From assembly GCF_038561935.1 (NCBI RefSeq), contig NZ_CP102770.1:186001-250000 (forward strand): DNA of 64,000 bases. The letters are read 5' to 3'. Source of the stretch: Myxococcus stipitatus (lineage in GTDB: Bacteria > Myxococcota > Myxococcia > Myxococcales > Myxococcaceae). Below, piece after piece: positions 56,731 to 64,000 of this stretch (within the stretch, counting starts at the first letter, position 1; each line of letters opens with the position of its first letter). The notes below the pieces were generated by a model. That model did not search any database. It was not told where the DNA came from and worked only from the letters and a program-made list of their open reading frames with translations. The position numbers and the translations under genes were made by a program.

Positions 56731-59451
56731 CTACTTGCCGAAGAGGCCGCGCAGGCGCTTCTTGGCCTCGTCCTCGGCGCGCTTCTTCGCCTCGGCCTCC
56801 AGGCGCGCCTTCTCCTCGGCGGCCTTGGCCTCCAGCTCCTTGCGCTTCGCCTCGGCCTCGGCGCGCAGCTTCTCCTCGCCGCCGTCGATGACCTGCTGCA
56901 CCTGCTGGCCCCGCTCACCGCCGATGAGGTTGCCCGCCAGCGACGAGGCCGCCAGCTTCACGAGCGTCGTCACCGCCGGCTTCACGTCCACGCCCGTCAC
57001 CTCCGGCTTCCACGCCGGCCCCGTCACCTTCAGCCCCACGGGAATCGCATCCGGCGGCGTCACCTTGCCCATCGTCAGCGTCTTCACCGTCGACGGCGTC
57101 AGCGCCACCGAGCCCGTCAAGTCCAGCGTGCCATCCAGCCGGACGCCTCCCGCGAAGTTCATCGCCGCCTCGGGCCGCGTCCACGTGATGGGCTTCTCCA
57201 GCTGCGCCACGCCGTTCTTGATCTGCACCCCGAACGGCAGGTTCTCGCTCAAGGACGTCCCCTGGCCGGGCTTCAGCGACTTGGACGCGAACGGCAGCGC
57301 CTTGGCGAGCGGCTCGGACACGGACGCCACCAAATCGCTCCCCAGCAGCGTGCCGCCCAGGATGTTGCCGTTGATGGCGCCCAGCAGCGTCTCCTGGAGC
57401 TTGTCCGGCGTATAGCCCACGCCCTTCACGTCCACGTTTCCGTTGAACGTGCCCGTCATCACCTTCTTCGGCGTGGCCTGCGCGAGCGCATCCGCCACCT
57501 GGATGCCCTCCACCTTCACCTTCGCCTCGAACGGGCGCTTCTCCGCGGCGGGCCCCAGCCGCACCGTCGTCCCGTCCGCCACCACCTTGCCGCCGAAGAC
57601 CCCCGACGAGAACTTCTCCACCGTGATGAGGTCGTCCGTCATCTTCACCACGCCGGTGACCTGGCTCATGTCCATCTGGTTGTAGCGCAGCGTCCCCACC
57701 GCGAACCGGATGTCACCGCGATACCCGTTGAACCGCGCCGGGTCCTCGGGAGGAACCTCCGCCGTGGAAGGCGCGGGCACCGCGCCGCCGTTGCGCGCCG
57801 CCAGCTCCTTCTCGTCGAAGAGCAGCGCATCCGCGTCCAGCTTCGCGCTCTTCACGTCCGCGGAGAACGTCGTCGTCTTCTTCTTGCCCTGCCCCGCCAC
57901 CGCGAACGCCGCGCTGCCCGTCATCGTGTCGCCGAAGATGTGCGCGGACATCTTGGGCACGTCCACCTTCATGCCGCCGTCCGTCTTGCCCGGCGCATAC
58001 GTGCCCGCCGCCGCGAACTCCATCTTCTGCCCAGGCCCCTTGTCCACGAGCAGGCCCGGCCGCAGGTCCACGCCCGCCAGGTCCGCCTTCGCGTCGAACT
58101 TCAGGGCCCCGCCGCTCGCCGCCGCGCCGGAGACGCGCGCGGTGAGCTTCATCACGCCGCCCGCGTCCTTCGTCAGCTGCGCGGGAACCCGCAGGCGCAC
58201 CGGCGTCAGGTCCACGTCCACCGCGAGCACCTGCGCGTCCTGCGTGCCGCTGCCGCGCACCTCCAGCCCGATGGGGCCGGCAATCATCCCCTGCAGCTGC
58301 TTCTTCAGCGGTGGGTAGTACTCGGCCAGCACCGCGGGGTCGAGGTTGCGCCCCACCAGCTCGAAGCCCTGCACCGACGGCTTCTCCGACAGCATGCCCT
58401 TCACCTGGCCCTTGCCGGTGATGCTCGCGGGGCCCAGGTCCAGCTTCAGCTTGTCGAGCGACAAGTCACCCGTGGCCACATCGCCCGCGACGTCCGTGTC
58501 CAGCACCACGTCCAGGGCCTTGCCGCCCTCGGAGCCCGCGAAGCTCAGGCCCAGCGCGGAGATGGCGCCCACCAGCCGCGTGGCGCCCTTGCCGCCCGGC
58601 ACCGCGCCGCCCAGCTCCGCCTTCCAGTCCGCGTTCACCGTGCCGGACTTGAGGCCGACGTCGGGGGGCAGGAAGGGCCCCAGCGGTGCCAGGTCAATCT
58701 TCTCCGCCTTGAGCGTCACGCGCTCCGGCGTGGGAATCAGCGTGGGCGGCAGCGGCGCGGCGCTCAGCGACAGGTGGAGGTTCTGCTTCTCCGCGAGCAC
58801 CGCCGCGGCCAGGTCCACCACCAGCGGCTTGCCGGCGCGCAGGTCCTTCACCTCGATGTCCAGGTCCTTCACCGCCAGCTCGCGCGCGGACTGTCCCCCG
58901 GCGCGGTCCACGAAGCGGATGGTGCCGTCGGTCAGCGCGGCGCGCTCCACGTGGACGCCGGAGAGGTCCGTGGGCTTCGACGGCTCCTCCTCGGGCTTGG
59001 GCTCCTCGGGGGCCTTCTGCTCCTCCAGCTTCTGGAGCAGGCGCTGCACGTTGGTGGTGCCGTCGGCCAGGCGCACCACGTTGACGGTGAGGCCGGACAC
59101 CTCGGCGTTCTTCACCTGGATGTCCTTGCCGCTGGAGGACAGCAGCGGGCCCACCGCGACGCTGACATCCAGCGAGGCCAGCTCCACCAGCGGGAGGTCC
59201 TCGCCGTCGGCCGCGCCGATGGAGACCTTCTCCACCTCCACGCCCACGTGCGGGAAGAGCTGGGTGGAGATGTCGCCGATGTCAATCGGGCGGCCCAGCT
59301 TCTGGGAATAGGTGGCGGCCTGCTCGCGGGCCGTCTTCAGCAGGATGGCGTCGAGCCGCCAGAGGACCCCCAGCACGGCGACGACGAGGAGCAGGACGAC
59401 TCCCCCGAGCACGTAGGGCCAGCGGCGCTTCTTCTTCACGACGTCGGACAT
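56731..59451 (-). CDS. AsmA-family membrane-anchored protein
   Basis: This 906-residue protein starts with a basic cytoplasmic tail and one span (VLGGVVLLLVVAVLGVLWRL). Long periplasmic repeats of AsmA type follow (VKNAEVSGLTVNVVRL; VKGVGYTPDKLQETLLGAINGNILGG near the C-terminus). A charged coiled-coil tail rich in Lys, Glu, Arg and Ala ends it (EAEAKRKELEAKAAEEKAR). AsmA-like proteins span the envelope and are linked to phospholipid transport to the outer membrane. It is monocistronic, with a strong hairpin at its end. Confidence 0.88.
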   Translation of the reverse strand: MSDVVKKKRRWPYVLGGVVLLLVVAVLGVLWRLDAILLKTAREQAATYSQKLGRPIDIGDISTQLFPHVGVEVEKVSIGAADGEDLPLVELASLDVSVAVGPLLSSSGKDIQVKNAEVSGLTVNVVRLADGTTNVQRLLQKLEEQKAPEEPKPEEEPSKPTDLSGVHVERAALTDGTIRFVDRAGGQSARELAVKDLDIEVKDLRAGKPLVVDLAAAVLAEKQNLHLSLSAAPLPPTLIPTPERVTLKAEKIDLAPLGPFLPPDVGLKSGTVNADWKAELGGAVPGGKGATRLVGAISALGLSFAGSEGGKALDVVLDTDVAGDVATGDLSLDKLKLDLGPASITGKGQVKGMLSEKPSVQGFELVGRNLDPAVLAEYYPPLKKQLQGMIAGPIGLEVRGSGTQDAQVLAVDVDLTPVRLRVPAQLTKDAGGVMKLTARVSGAAASGGALKFDAKADLAGVDLRPGLLVDKGPGQKMEFAAAGTYAPGKTDGGMKVDVPKMSAHIFGDTMTGSAAFAVAGQGKKKTTTFSADVKSAKLDADALLFDEKELAARNGGAVPAPSTAEVPPEDPARFNGYRGDIRFAVGTLRYNQMDMSQVTGVVKMTDDLITVEKFSSGVFGGKVVADGTTVRLGPAAEKRPFEAKVKVEGIQVADALAQATPKKVMTGTFNGNVDVKGVGYTPDKLQETLLGAINGNILGGTLLGSDLVASVSEPLAKALPFASKSLKPGQGTSLSENLPFGVQIKNGVAQLEKPITWTRPEAAMNFAGGVRLDGTLDLTGSVALTPSTVKTLTMGKVTPPDAIPVGLKVTGPAWKPEVTGVDVKPAVTTLVKLAASSLAGNLIGGERGQQVQQVIDGGEEKLRAEAEAKRKELEAKAAEEKARLEAEAKKRAEDEAKKRLRGLFGK

Positions 59452-60042
59452 CGCTTGATTCCTCCTCCAGCGAACAGGACCCGGGCCTCGGCCGGGCGCG
59501 GGGCCCTTGCTGCGCGGGCACACGCTTAGCTCAGCCAGGGCCTTGCCGCACGCGTCCGGCGAGGGAACCCCGGGCGTCGGCGTGGGCGCGAAAGGGCCTC
59601 ATGGCATTCCCCGACGCAACCCGGGGCGGGAAATGCACGGCCTCGCGAGCACCGGGGCCGTCCGGTCGGCGCCCGTCCATCCCTCCAGGTGCGCATGCGG
59701 CAGGCGAGAGGGAAGGGGCTCTCGCGGAGGCCCGCCTCCGACACGCTCGGCTGCCCAGCGGCCTCGAGTCCTCGGAAGCGGAGCACGCGACGGGTCGCCA
59801 CGGACCACCCGGTCAGCTCAGGGATTCCCGAAGTCCCAGCTCCACCCGCCCGCGCCCCGGAGCGTTCGACGCTGGACGCGGGTCGGCGAGACGGTGCGTC
59901 AGCACACGTCCAGGGGGCCCCCAGGGCGACGCGGTGGGTTGAGCGCTCGACGGCATCCCACGTATGCCCTTGTTTCCGCCTACCCGTCCGCGGGGAGCAT
60001 GCCGAGACTGGGGGCTCGTTCACCTCGTCGTTGAGAGCCTTC
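59452..60042. other. Divergent intergenic region, nothing assigned
   Basis: A 591-bp gap between the divergent AsmA-like and DUF885 genes. Open frames in it lack ribosome-binding sites and domain-like sequence. No clear -35/-10, -24/-12 or repeated element was found. It must hold at least two promoters. Confidence 0.4.
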
Positions 60043-61818
60043 ATGCGCATCCGTGTCGCTGTTCTGTTGCTGGCCAGTCTCTCCGCGTGTGCATCACGCT
60101 CGAAGGACGGGTCGCAGTCCTCCTCCTCCCTGCCCACGCCGGCGCGCTCGGCGACGCGGGCCTATTCCAACTTCATTGGCGAGTACATGGACTGGCTCGC
60201 CGCGGCGAACCCCGTGCGCGCCACGCAGCTCGGCTTCCACGAGCACGACGCCCACCTCCAGGACGTCTCGCCCGTCGCGCTGAAGCGGCGGGCGGAGGCG
60301 CTTCAGGGCTGGCTCACGCGGCTGGAGCAGGTGAACTGCCCCAACCTCTCCGGAGACGAGGCGCTGGACGCGGAGATGCTGCGCAACGCCATCCAGGCGG
60401 AGCTGCTCACGCTCGTGGAGGAGCGCGTCTGGGAGCGCAACCCCAGCGCCTACGTGGGCATCATCTCCGGCGGCCTGTCCTCGCTGTCCTCGCGCGACTT
60501 CTCGCCCCTGGAGGAGCGGATGCGCGACATGCGCTCGCGGATGGCCCGCATCCCCAGCGTGCTGGAGGCGGCGAAGGCGAACCTGAAGGATGTGCCCCGC
60601 TTGTGGGCGCAGCAGGCCATCCGAGACGCGCGCGGCACGCAGGTCTTCCTGCGCGTGGACCTGCCGCGCGCGCTCCAGGCGCAGGGCGTGGACAAGGTGC
60701 CCGCGACGGAGGTGGACGCCTTCAACGCCGCGCGCGAGGAGGCCCTGGTGCAGCTGCAGGGCTTCACCGCCTGGCTGGAGAAGGACCTCCTGCCGCGCGC
60801 CGACGGCGACTTCCGCCTGGGCCGCGCGCTGTTCGAGAAGAAGCTCGCGCTGGAGGAGCACATCTCGCTCGACGCGGACCAGCTGCGCGACATCAACGAG
60901 CGGGCCATCGCCCGGTACAAGGCCTGGGTGGCGCGCGAGGCGGCGAAGGTGGACCCGACGCAGAGCCCCGAGGGGGTGATGGCCCTGCTCGCCAAGGACC
61001 ATCCCGCGGCCGAGGAGCTGATTCCCCTGGCGCGCACCCAGCTCGCGGAGCTCCAGCGCTTCGTGCGCGAGAAGGACATCCTCACGCTGCCCACGGACGC
61101 GCTGCCGTCGGTGCGCGAGACGCCGCCGTATGAGCGGCTGGGCTTCGCGTCCATGGACACGCCGGGCCCCTTCGAGGGCAAGGCCAAGGAGGCCTACTTC
61201 AACATCACCAACGTGGAGCCGGACTGGACGCCGGAGGAGAAGGCGCAGCACCTGACGTACTTCAACCGCGCGGGCCTCCTGGGCATCACCGTGCACGAGG
61301 CCATGCCCGGCCACTACGTGCAGCTGCTCTACGGCGCGCGGATTCCCACGGACGTGCGCCGCGTCTACGCCCCGGCCTCCGTCGTGGAGGGCTGGGCCCA
61401 CTACGCCGAGCAGATGATGGTGGACGAGGGCCTGGGGCAGGGCGACCCGGCGGTGCGCCTGGGCCAGTTGCGCCGCGCGCTCCAGCGTCACGCGCGCTGG
61501 TACGCGGCGCTGGCGCTGCATGTCTACAACGAGCCCGTGGAGGCGGTGGCGAAGCGCTTCGCGGAGATTGCCTACTTCGAGCCCTTCCCCGCGCTGCGCG
61601 AGGTGGAGCGCGGCACGTCCAATCCCACGTATCTGTATTACGCGCTGGGGCGCATGCAGATCCTGAAGCTGCGCGAGGACTACCGGAAGTCGCTGGAGGC
61701 GAAGGGGCGGAAGTTCGTGCTGAAGGACTTCCACGACCGCTTCCTGCAGCTGGGCCTGCCGGTGTCGCTCGCGCGCAAGGTGCTCATCCCCGGCGACGAG
61801 GCTCCGTCGCTGGAGTGA
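60043..61818 (+). CDS. DUF885-family lipoprotein, putative metallopeptidase
   Basis: This 591-residue protein has a lipoprotein signal (SLSAC, Cys16). The DUF885 core has zinc-type motifs TVHEAMPGHYVQ (His418, Glu419, His424) and VEGWAHYAEQMM, about 30 residues apart, as in carboxypeptidase-Taq-like enzymes. NPTYLYYALGRMQILKLRED near the C-terminus is also typical. It is probably a periplasm-facing peptidase. It ends one base before the opposing lipoprotein gene. Confidence 0.88.
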   Translation: MRIRVAVLLLASLSACASRSKDGSQSSSSLPTPARSATRAYSNFIGEYMDWLAAANPVRATQLGFHEHDAHLQDVSPVALKRRAEALQGWLTRLEQVNCPNLSGDEALDAEMLRNAIQAELLTLVEERVWERNPSAYVGIISGGLSSLSSRDFSPLEERMRDMRSRMARIPSVLEAAKANLKDVPRLWAQQAIRDARGTQVFLRVDLPRALQAQGVDKVPATEVDAFNAAREEALVQLQGFTAWLEKDLLPRADGDFRLGRALFEKKLALEEHISLDADQLRDINERAIARYKAWVAREAAKVDPTQSPEGVMALLAKDHPAAEELIPLARTQLAELQRFVREKDILTLPTDALPSVRETPPYERLGFASMDTPGPFEGKAKEAYFNITNVEPDWTPEEKAQHLTYFNRAGLLGITVHEAMPGHYVQLLYGARIPTDVRRVYAPASVVEGWAHYAEQMMVDEGLGQGDPAVRLGQLRRALQRHARWYAALALHVYNEPVEAVAKRFAEIAYFEPFPALREVERGTSNPTYLYYALGRMQILKLREDYRKSLEAKGRKFVLKDFHDRFLQLGLPVSLARKVLIPGDEAPSLE

Positions 61819-61819
61819 G

Positions 61820-62293
61820 CTACAGCTCGATGACCCCGGGCGGCGCGGGCTGCTCGGGGGGCGGCTCGCGAGCGGTGAGCCCCTCGATGGTGAAGCCGTG
61901 GGGCGCGCGGATGGCGGCCCCATGGTTCGGGTCGATGAAGAGGCGCACCGGGAGGTTGAGCCCCTCGTAGCTCACCTCGTACACCTCCAGGCCCGAGCGC
62001 TCCGGCGTGGCCGTGTTGTCGCAGCACGGCCCCATCCGCTTCCAGGCGACGCGCTGGCCCTGGGGGCCTCGGAGCAGCTCGAAGAAGGCCATCACGCCCG
62101 GGTTGCCCCAGCCCACGCGCACCGGGTCCTCCGCGCGATAGCCATAGGTGCTGTCGGGGCCGGGCGCCTTCACCGCCGACGAGGCCGTGGGGGCCGTGGC
62201 CTCCCGAGGCTTGCGCCCCCTGGACGCATGGGTCGATGAGGCACACGCCGACAGCATCAGCAGTCCGAGACAGGCGATTCGCAGCGAGACCAT
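61820..62293 (-). CDS. Lipoprotein of unknown function
   Basis: This 157-residue protein has a lipoprotein signal (LMLSAC, Cys17), a Ser/Thr/Ala-rich linker, then a compact domain with GYRAEDPVRVGWGNPG, GPCCDNTATPE and VYEVSYEGLNLPVRLFIDPN. The pair of cysteines and strand-rich pattern suggest a small exported beta domain. No family is recognised. It converges on the DUF885 gene with a one-base gap. Confidence 0.7.
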   Translation of the reverse strand: MVSLRIACLGLLMLSACASSTHASRGRKPREATAPTASSAVKAPGPDSTYGYRAEDPVRVGWGNPGVMAFFELLRGPQGQRVAWKRMGPCCDNTATPERSGLEVYEVSYEGLNLPVRLFIDPNHGAAIRAPHGFTIEGLTAREPPPEQPAPPGVIEL

Positions 62294-62551
62294 GACACCC
62301 TCCTCCTCCACGCCACCCGAGGAGAAGGTGGCCATGGCCCGCGCGCGTGCACGGGTGCGCCGTCCTCCAGCGAACGCCGCTGCGCCCTGGTGACGGGCCC
62401 TCGCCCGCATGAGCGCCCGCGACCCGCGCCCCGCCTTTCATCCAAAACCACGCACTCGTCCTCGAGGCGTCTCCGCGAGCTCCGCGTCGCGCCGCCGACA
62501 CCCCCCTTGGTGGGAATTGACAGACATGGGGGGCGTGGCGAGCGTGAGCGG

Positions 62552-63019
62552 GTGCACCCCGTTCCACCTCTTGCCCGGAAGCAGCGCCGCGTCCTCGCGT
62601 GGGGACTGGCGGCGTGGCTGGTGGGGCTGGCCGCGTGCCGCTCCCACAAGGCGGAGGTGTGTCCCTCCGTGCAGGCGCTGGTGATGGAGGAGCTGCGGAT
62701 GACGGATGCCTTCCGGGACAAGATTCGCGACCCGCGCTCGATGAACCAGGCCGCGGCCCGGCTGTCGGTGCTGTCCGCGAAGCTGAAGTCCCTGGCCATC
62801 CGCGACGCGGAGCTGCAGCGGGCCGTGCTGCTCTATGGGACCCACCTGGGCGTCCTGGCGGAGGCGTACGTGCGCGCGGCCAGGACGCAGGAGCATGTGG
62901 AGCACTCCTGGTCGGAGGAGGACGACGGGCACGTGGGCCCCGGCATCCCCCTGTCCCTCTACGAGCGCGAGGTGAACCAGGCGCGCTCCGCCGTCACGCG
63001 CCTGTGCTCATCGCCGTGA
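62552..63019 (+). CDS. Lipoprotein with helical domain
   Basis: This is a 155-residue protein if the GTG at 62552 is used. The start VHPVPPLARKQRRVLAWGLAAW leads to lipobox GLAAC (Cys29). The rest is helical (SMNQAAARLSVLSAKLKSLAI, ELQRAVLLYGTHLGVLAEAYVRAA), with one further Cys pair at CPSV and LCSSP. The start is uncertain: earlier in-frame codons give an Arg/Pro-rich lead without signal features. Function unknown. Confidence 0.6.
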   Translation: MHPVPPLARKQRRVLAWGLAAWLVGLAACRSHKAEVCPSVQALVMEELRMTDAFRDKIRDPRSMNQAAARLSVLSAKLKSLAIRDAELQRAVLLYGTHLGVLAEAYVRAARTQEHVEHSWSEEDDGHVGPGIPLSLYEREVNQARSAVTRLCSSP

Positions 63020-63037
63020 GCCTGGGCGCGTGTCCCC

Positions 63038-64000
63038 TCAGGCGTCCCAGTAATAGCTCCACTTGAGCATCAGCGCGTCGGTGGCCGGGCCGGCCGCGAG
63101 CCGGCGAGGGCGCAGCGTGGCGTGGGGCCGCTCGCGCTCCGCGGTGGGCAGGCCCTGCTGCGTGCGCGAGTAGACGACGAAGAACGTGGAGCCGAGCTGG
63201 TACTCCCACCGCGCGACGACGTTCACGTTGAGCGCCGTGTCGTAGAAGCTGCTGTCGTCCACGTGCTCGACGGGCACCAGCGAGTCCAGCCGGATGCGCG
63301 TGCGGCGCGCGTCGGACGTGGCGGTGAAGAAGGGGCCGTAGGTGCCATGCGCGGTGAAGAGCTGCGCGTAGCCCTGCAGCGTGAGCCGAGGCGTCAGCAC
63401 CCACTGCTGCCGCAGCGTGAGCGACAGGTATTGCGACTCCAGCTCGCCCAGGAGGAAGTCGCCCGTGCTCCGCGTCTCCACGTAGCGCGGCCCGTGGTCC
63501 GTCAGGTCGTTGCTCACGGACAGCTCGGTCTCCAGCGACGGGTGAGGCCGCATCGACAGCGAGACCCCCGCGTACCAGCCCCAGGCGGAGGCGGTGGGGC
63601 CCCCCTTGAAGTGGTGACCCAGGGAGAGCGTGGCGTCCACCGCGATGAGGCGCTTGGGGTTGGACTCCACGTACATGCTCACGAAGGCGCGGTCATGGCG
63701 CTCGAAGGGCACGCCCGAGCGGGTCAGCTCCCGCTCGTCGAAGCTGTTCAGGTTCGTGCCCGTCTCGAAGCCCAGCAGGTCGAAGCTGGGCAGCGTGGCC
63801 TCCGCGTTCACGTTGAGCAGGGTGACGACGTGCTCGTGGCGCGAATCCGCGGTCCACTGGGAGATGGCCATGGCATGGGCGTAGAACTCGCGGAAGGGTC
63901 CCATCCCGTTGGGCTTCGAGTAGCGCAGCACGGCCCGAGGCGTGATTTCGTTCTGCGCGCGCTGGAAGCCCGCGGCCGACAGCGACAGCGTGGGTGACGC
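63038..64000 (-). CDS. DUF5916 outer-membrane protein, C-terminal part (runs off the window)
   Basis: This is an open frame of 320 codons to the window edge, with the true start outside. It is strand-rich, with aromatic-ended segments: LRYSKPNGMGPFREFYAHAM, LGELESQYLSLTLRQQWVL, LTLQGYAQLFTAHGTYG and FFVVYSRTQQGLP. These are characteristic of the C-terminal barrel of DUF5916 proteins, which usually carry an N-terminal CBM9-like domain. It ends KWSYYWDA. Its role is thought to be in outer-membrane carbohydrate or peptide handling, not established. Confidence 0.8.
   Translation of the reverse strand, partial: ASPTLSLSAAGFQRAQNEITPRAVLRYSKPNGMGPFREFYAHAMAISQWTADSRHEHVVTLLNVNAEATLPSFDLLGFETGTNLNSFDERELTRSGVPFERHDRAFVSMYVESNPKRLIAVDATLSLGHHFKGGPTASAWGWYAGVSLSMRPHPSLETELSVSNDLTDHGPRYVETRSTGDFLLGELESQYLSLTLRQQWVLTPRLTLQGYAQLFTAHGTYGPFFTATSDARRTRIRLDSLVPVEHVDDSSFYDTALNVNVVARWEYQLGSTFFVVYSRTQQGLPTAERERPHATLRPRRLAAGPATDALMLKWSYYWDA

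Noticed and set aside
59452..60042. Coding genes in the long intergenic region
   Set aside because: Open frames there have no start signals, no domains and atypical composition.

Overview
The window looks like a chromosomal segment of a myxobacterium, probably Myxococcaceae (Myxococcus, Corallococcus or Pyxidicoccus). The signs are a very high G+C coding style, ATGA-overlapping operons, a Ser/Thr kinase with TPR repeats, NtrC-type activators with clear -24/-12 promoters, paired TIGR02996 (repeat-companion) proteins, a DUF5916 outer-membrane protein and many lipoproteins. No tRNA, rRNA, CRISPR array or complete insertion sequence was seen.

Layout. 23-4143 (minus strand): a frameshifted lipoprotein, a large carboxypeptidase-regulatory-like repeat protein and a tiny lipoprotein. 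4261-7538 (minus): a coupled operon of a small protein, a membrane histidine kinase, a class 1 isoprenoid-fold enzyme and a SAM C-methyltransferase-like protein. 8006-10483 (plus): a DehI-type dehalogenase, an Asp-nucleophile alpha/beta-hydrolase and a ferritin-like protein. 10507-13762: an amino-methyltransferase-like protein, a slipin, a second hydrolase and an unknown. 13814-17625 (minus): a metzincin-type lipoprotein protease, then a molybdopterin oxidoreductase with its cytochrome b. 17888-21723 (plus): an unknown protein and a beta-helix lipoprotein, each preceded by the same ECF-type promoter repeat. 22721-25902: tandem TIGR02996 paralogues.

26046-39506 is a potassium region: outer-membrane barrel, 26-residue peptide, kdpF, kdpA, kdpB, kdpC, a KdpD cut down to its N-terminal half, and a KinB-like kinase. 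A convergent Ser/Thr kinase separates these from an AlgB-like sigma-54 response regulator; no KdpE is present. A palindrome of the form TTGC-N5-GCAA lies upstream of sigma-54-like promoters of kdp and of small genes at 40305 and 40867, and between the regulator and a gene at 39774. This suggests one regulon. Two orphan PTS IIA paralogues, a saccharopine-dehydrogenase-like protein and a chemoreceptor follow.

45086-51933 carries formate-tetrahydrofolate ligase and a sulfide-detoxification unit: SQOR-type sulfide:quinone oxidoreductase, its sigma-54 activator, persulfide dioxygenase, rhodanese and TauE exporter. Both promoters have matching -24/-12 elements, matching leader lengths and GTTTCA/TGAAAC activator sites at matching distance. 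52091-56537 is an accessory patch of lower G+C: two tandem unknown genes, a decayed IS3-type transposase fused to the start of one of them, a small propeptide-like protein with a sigma-54-like promoter, and a cytoplasmic subtilase. 56731-64000 returns to ordinary core genes (AsmA-like, DUF885 peptidase, two lipoproteins, DUF5916).

Four adjacent paralogue pairs (22721/24313, 39774/40305, 41283/41973, 52091/52635) make local duplication a theme of the window.
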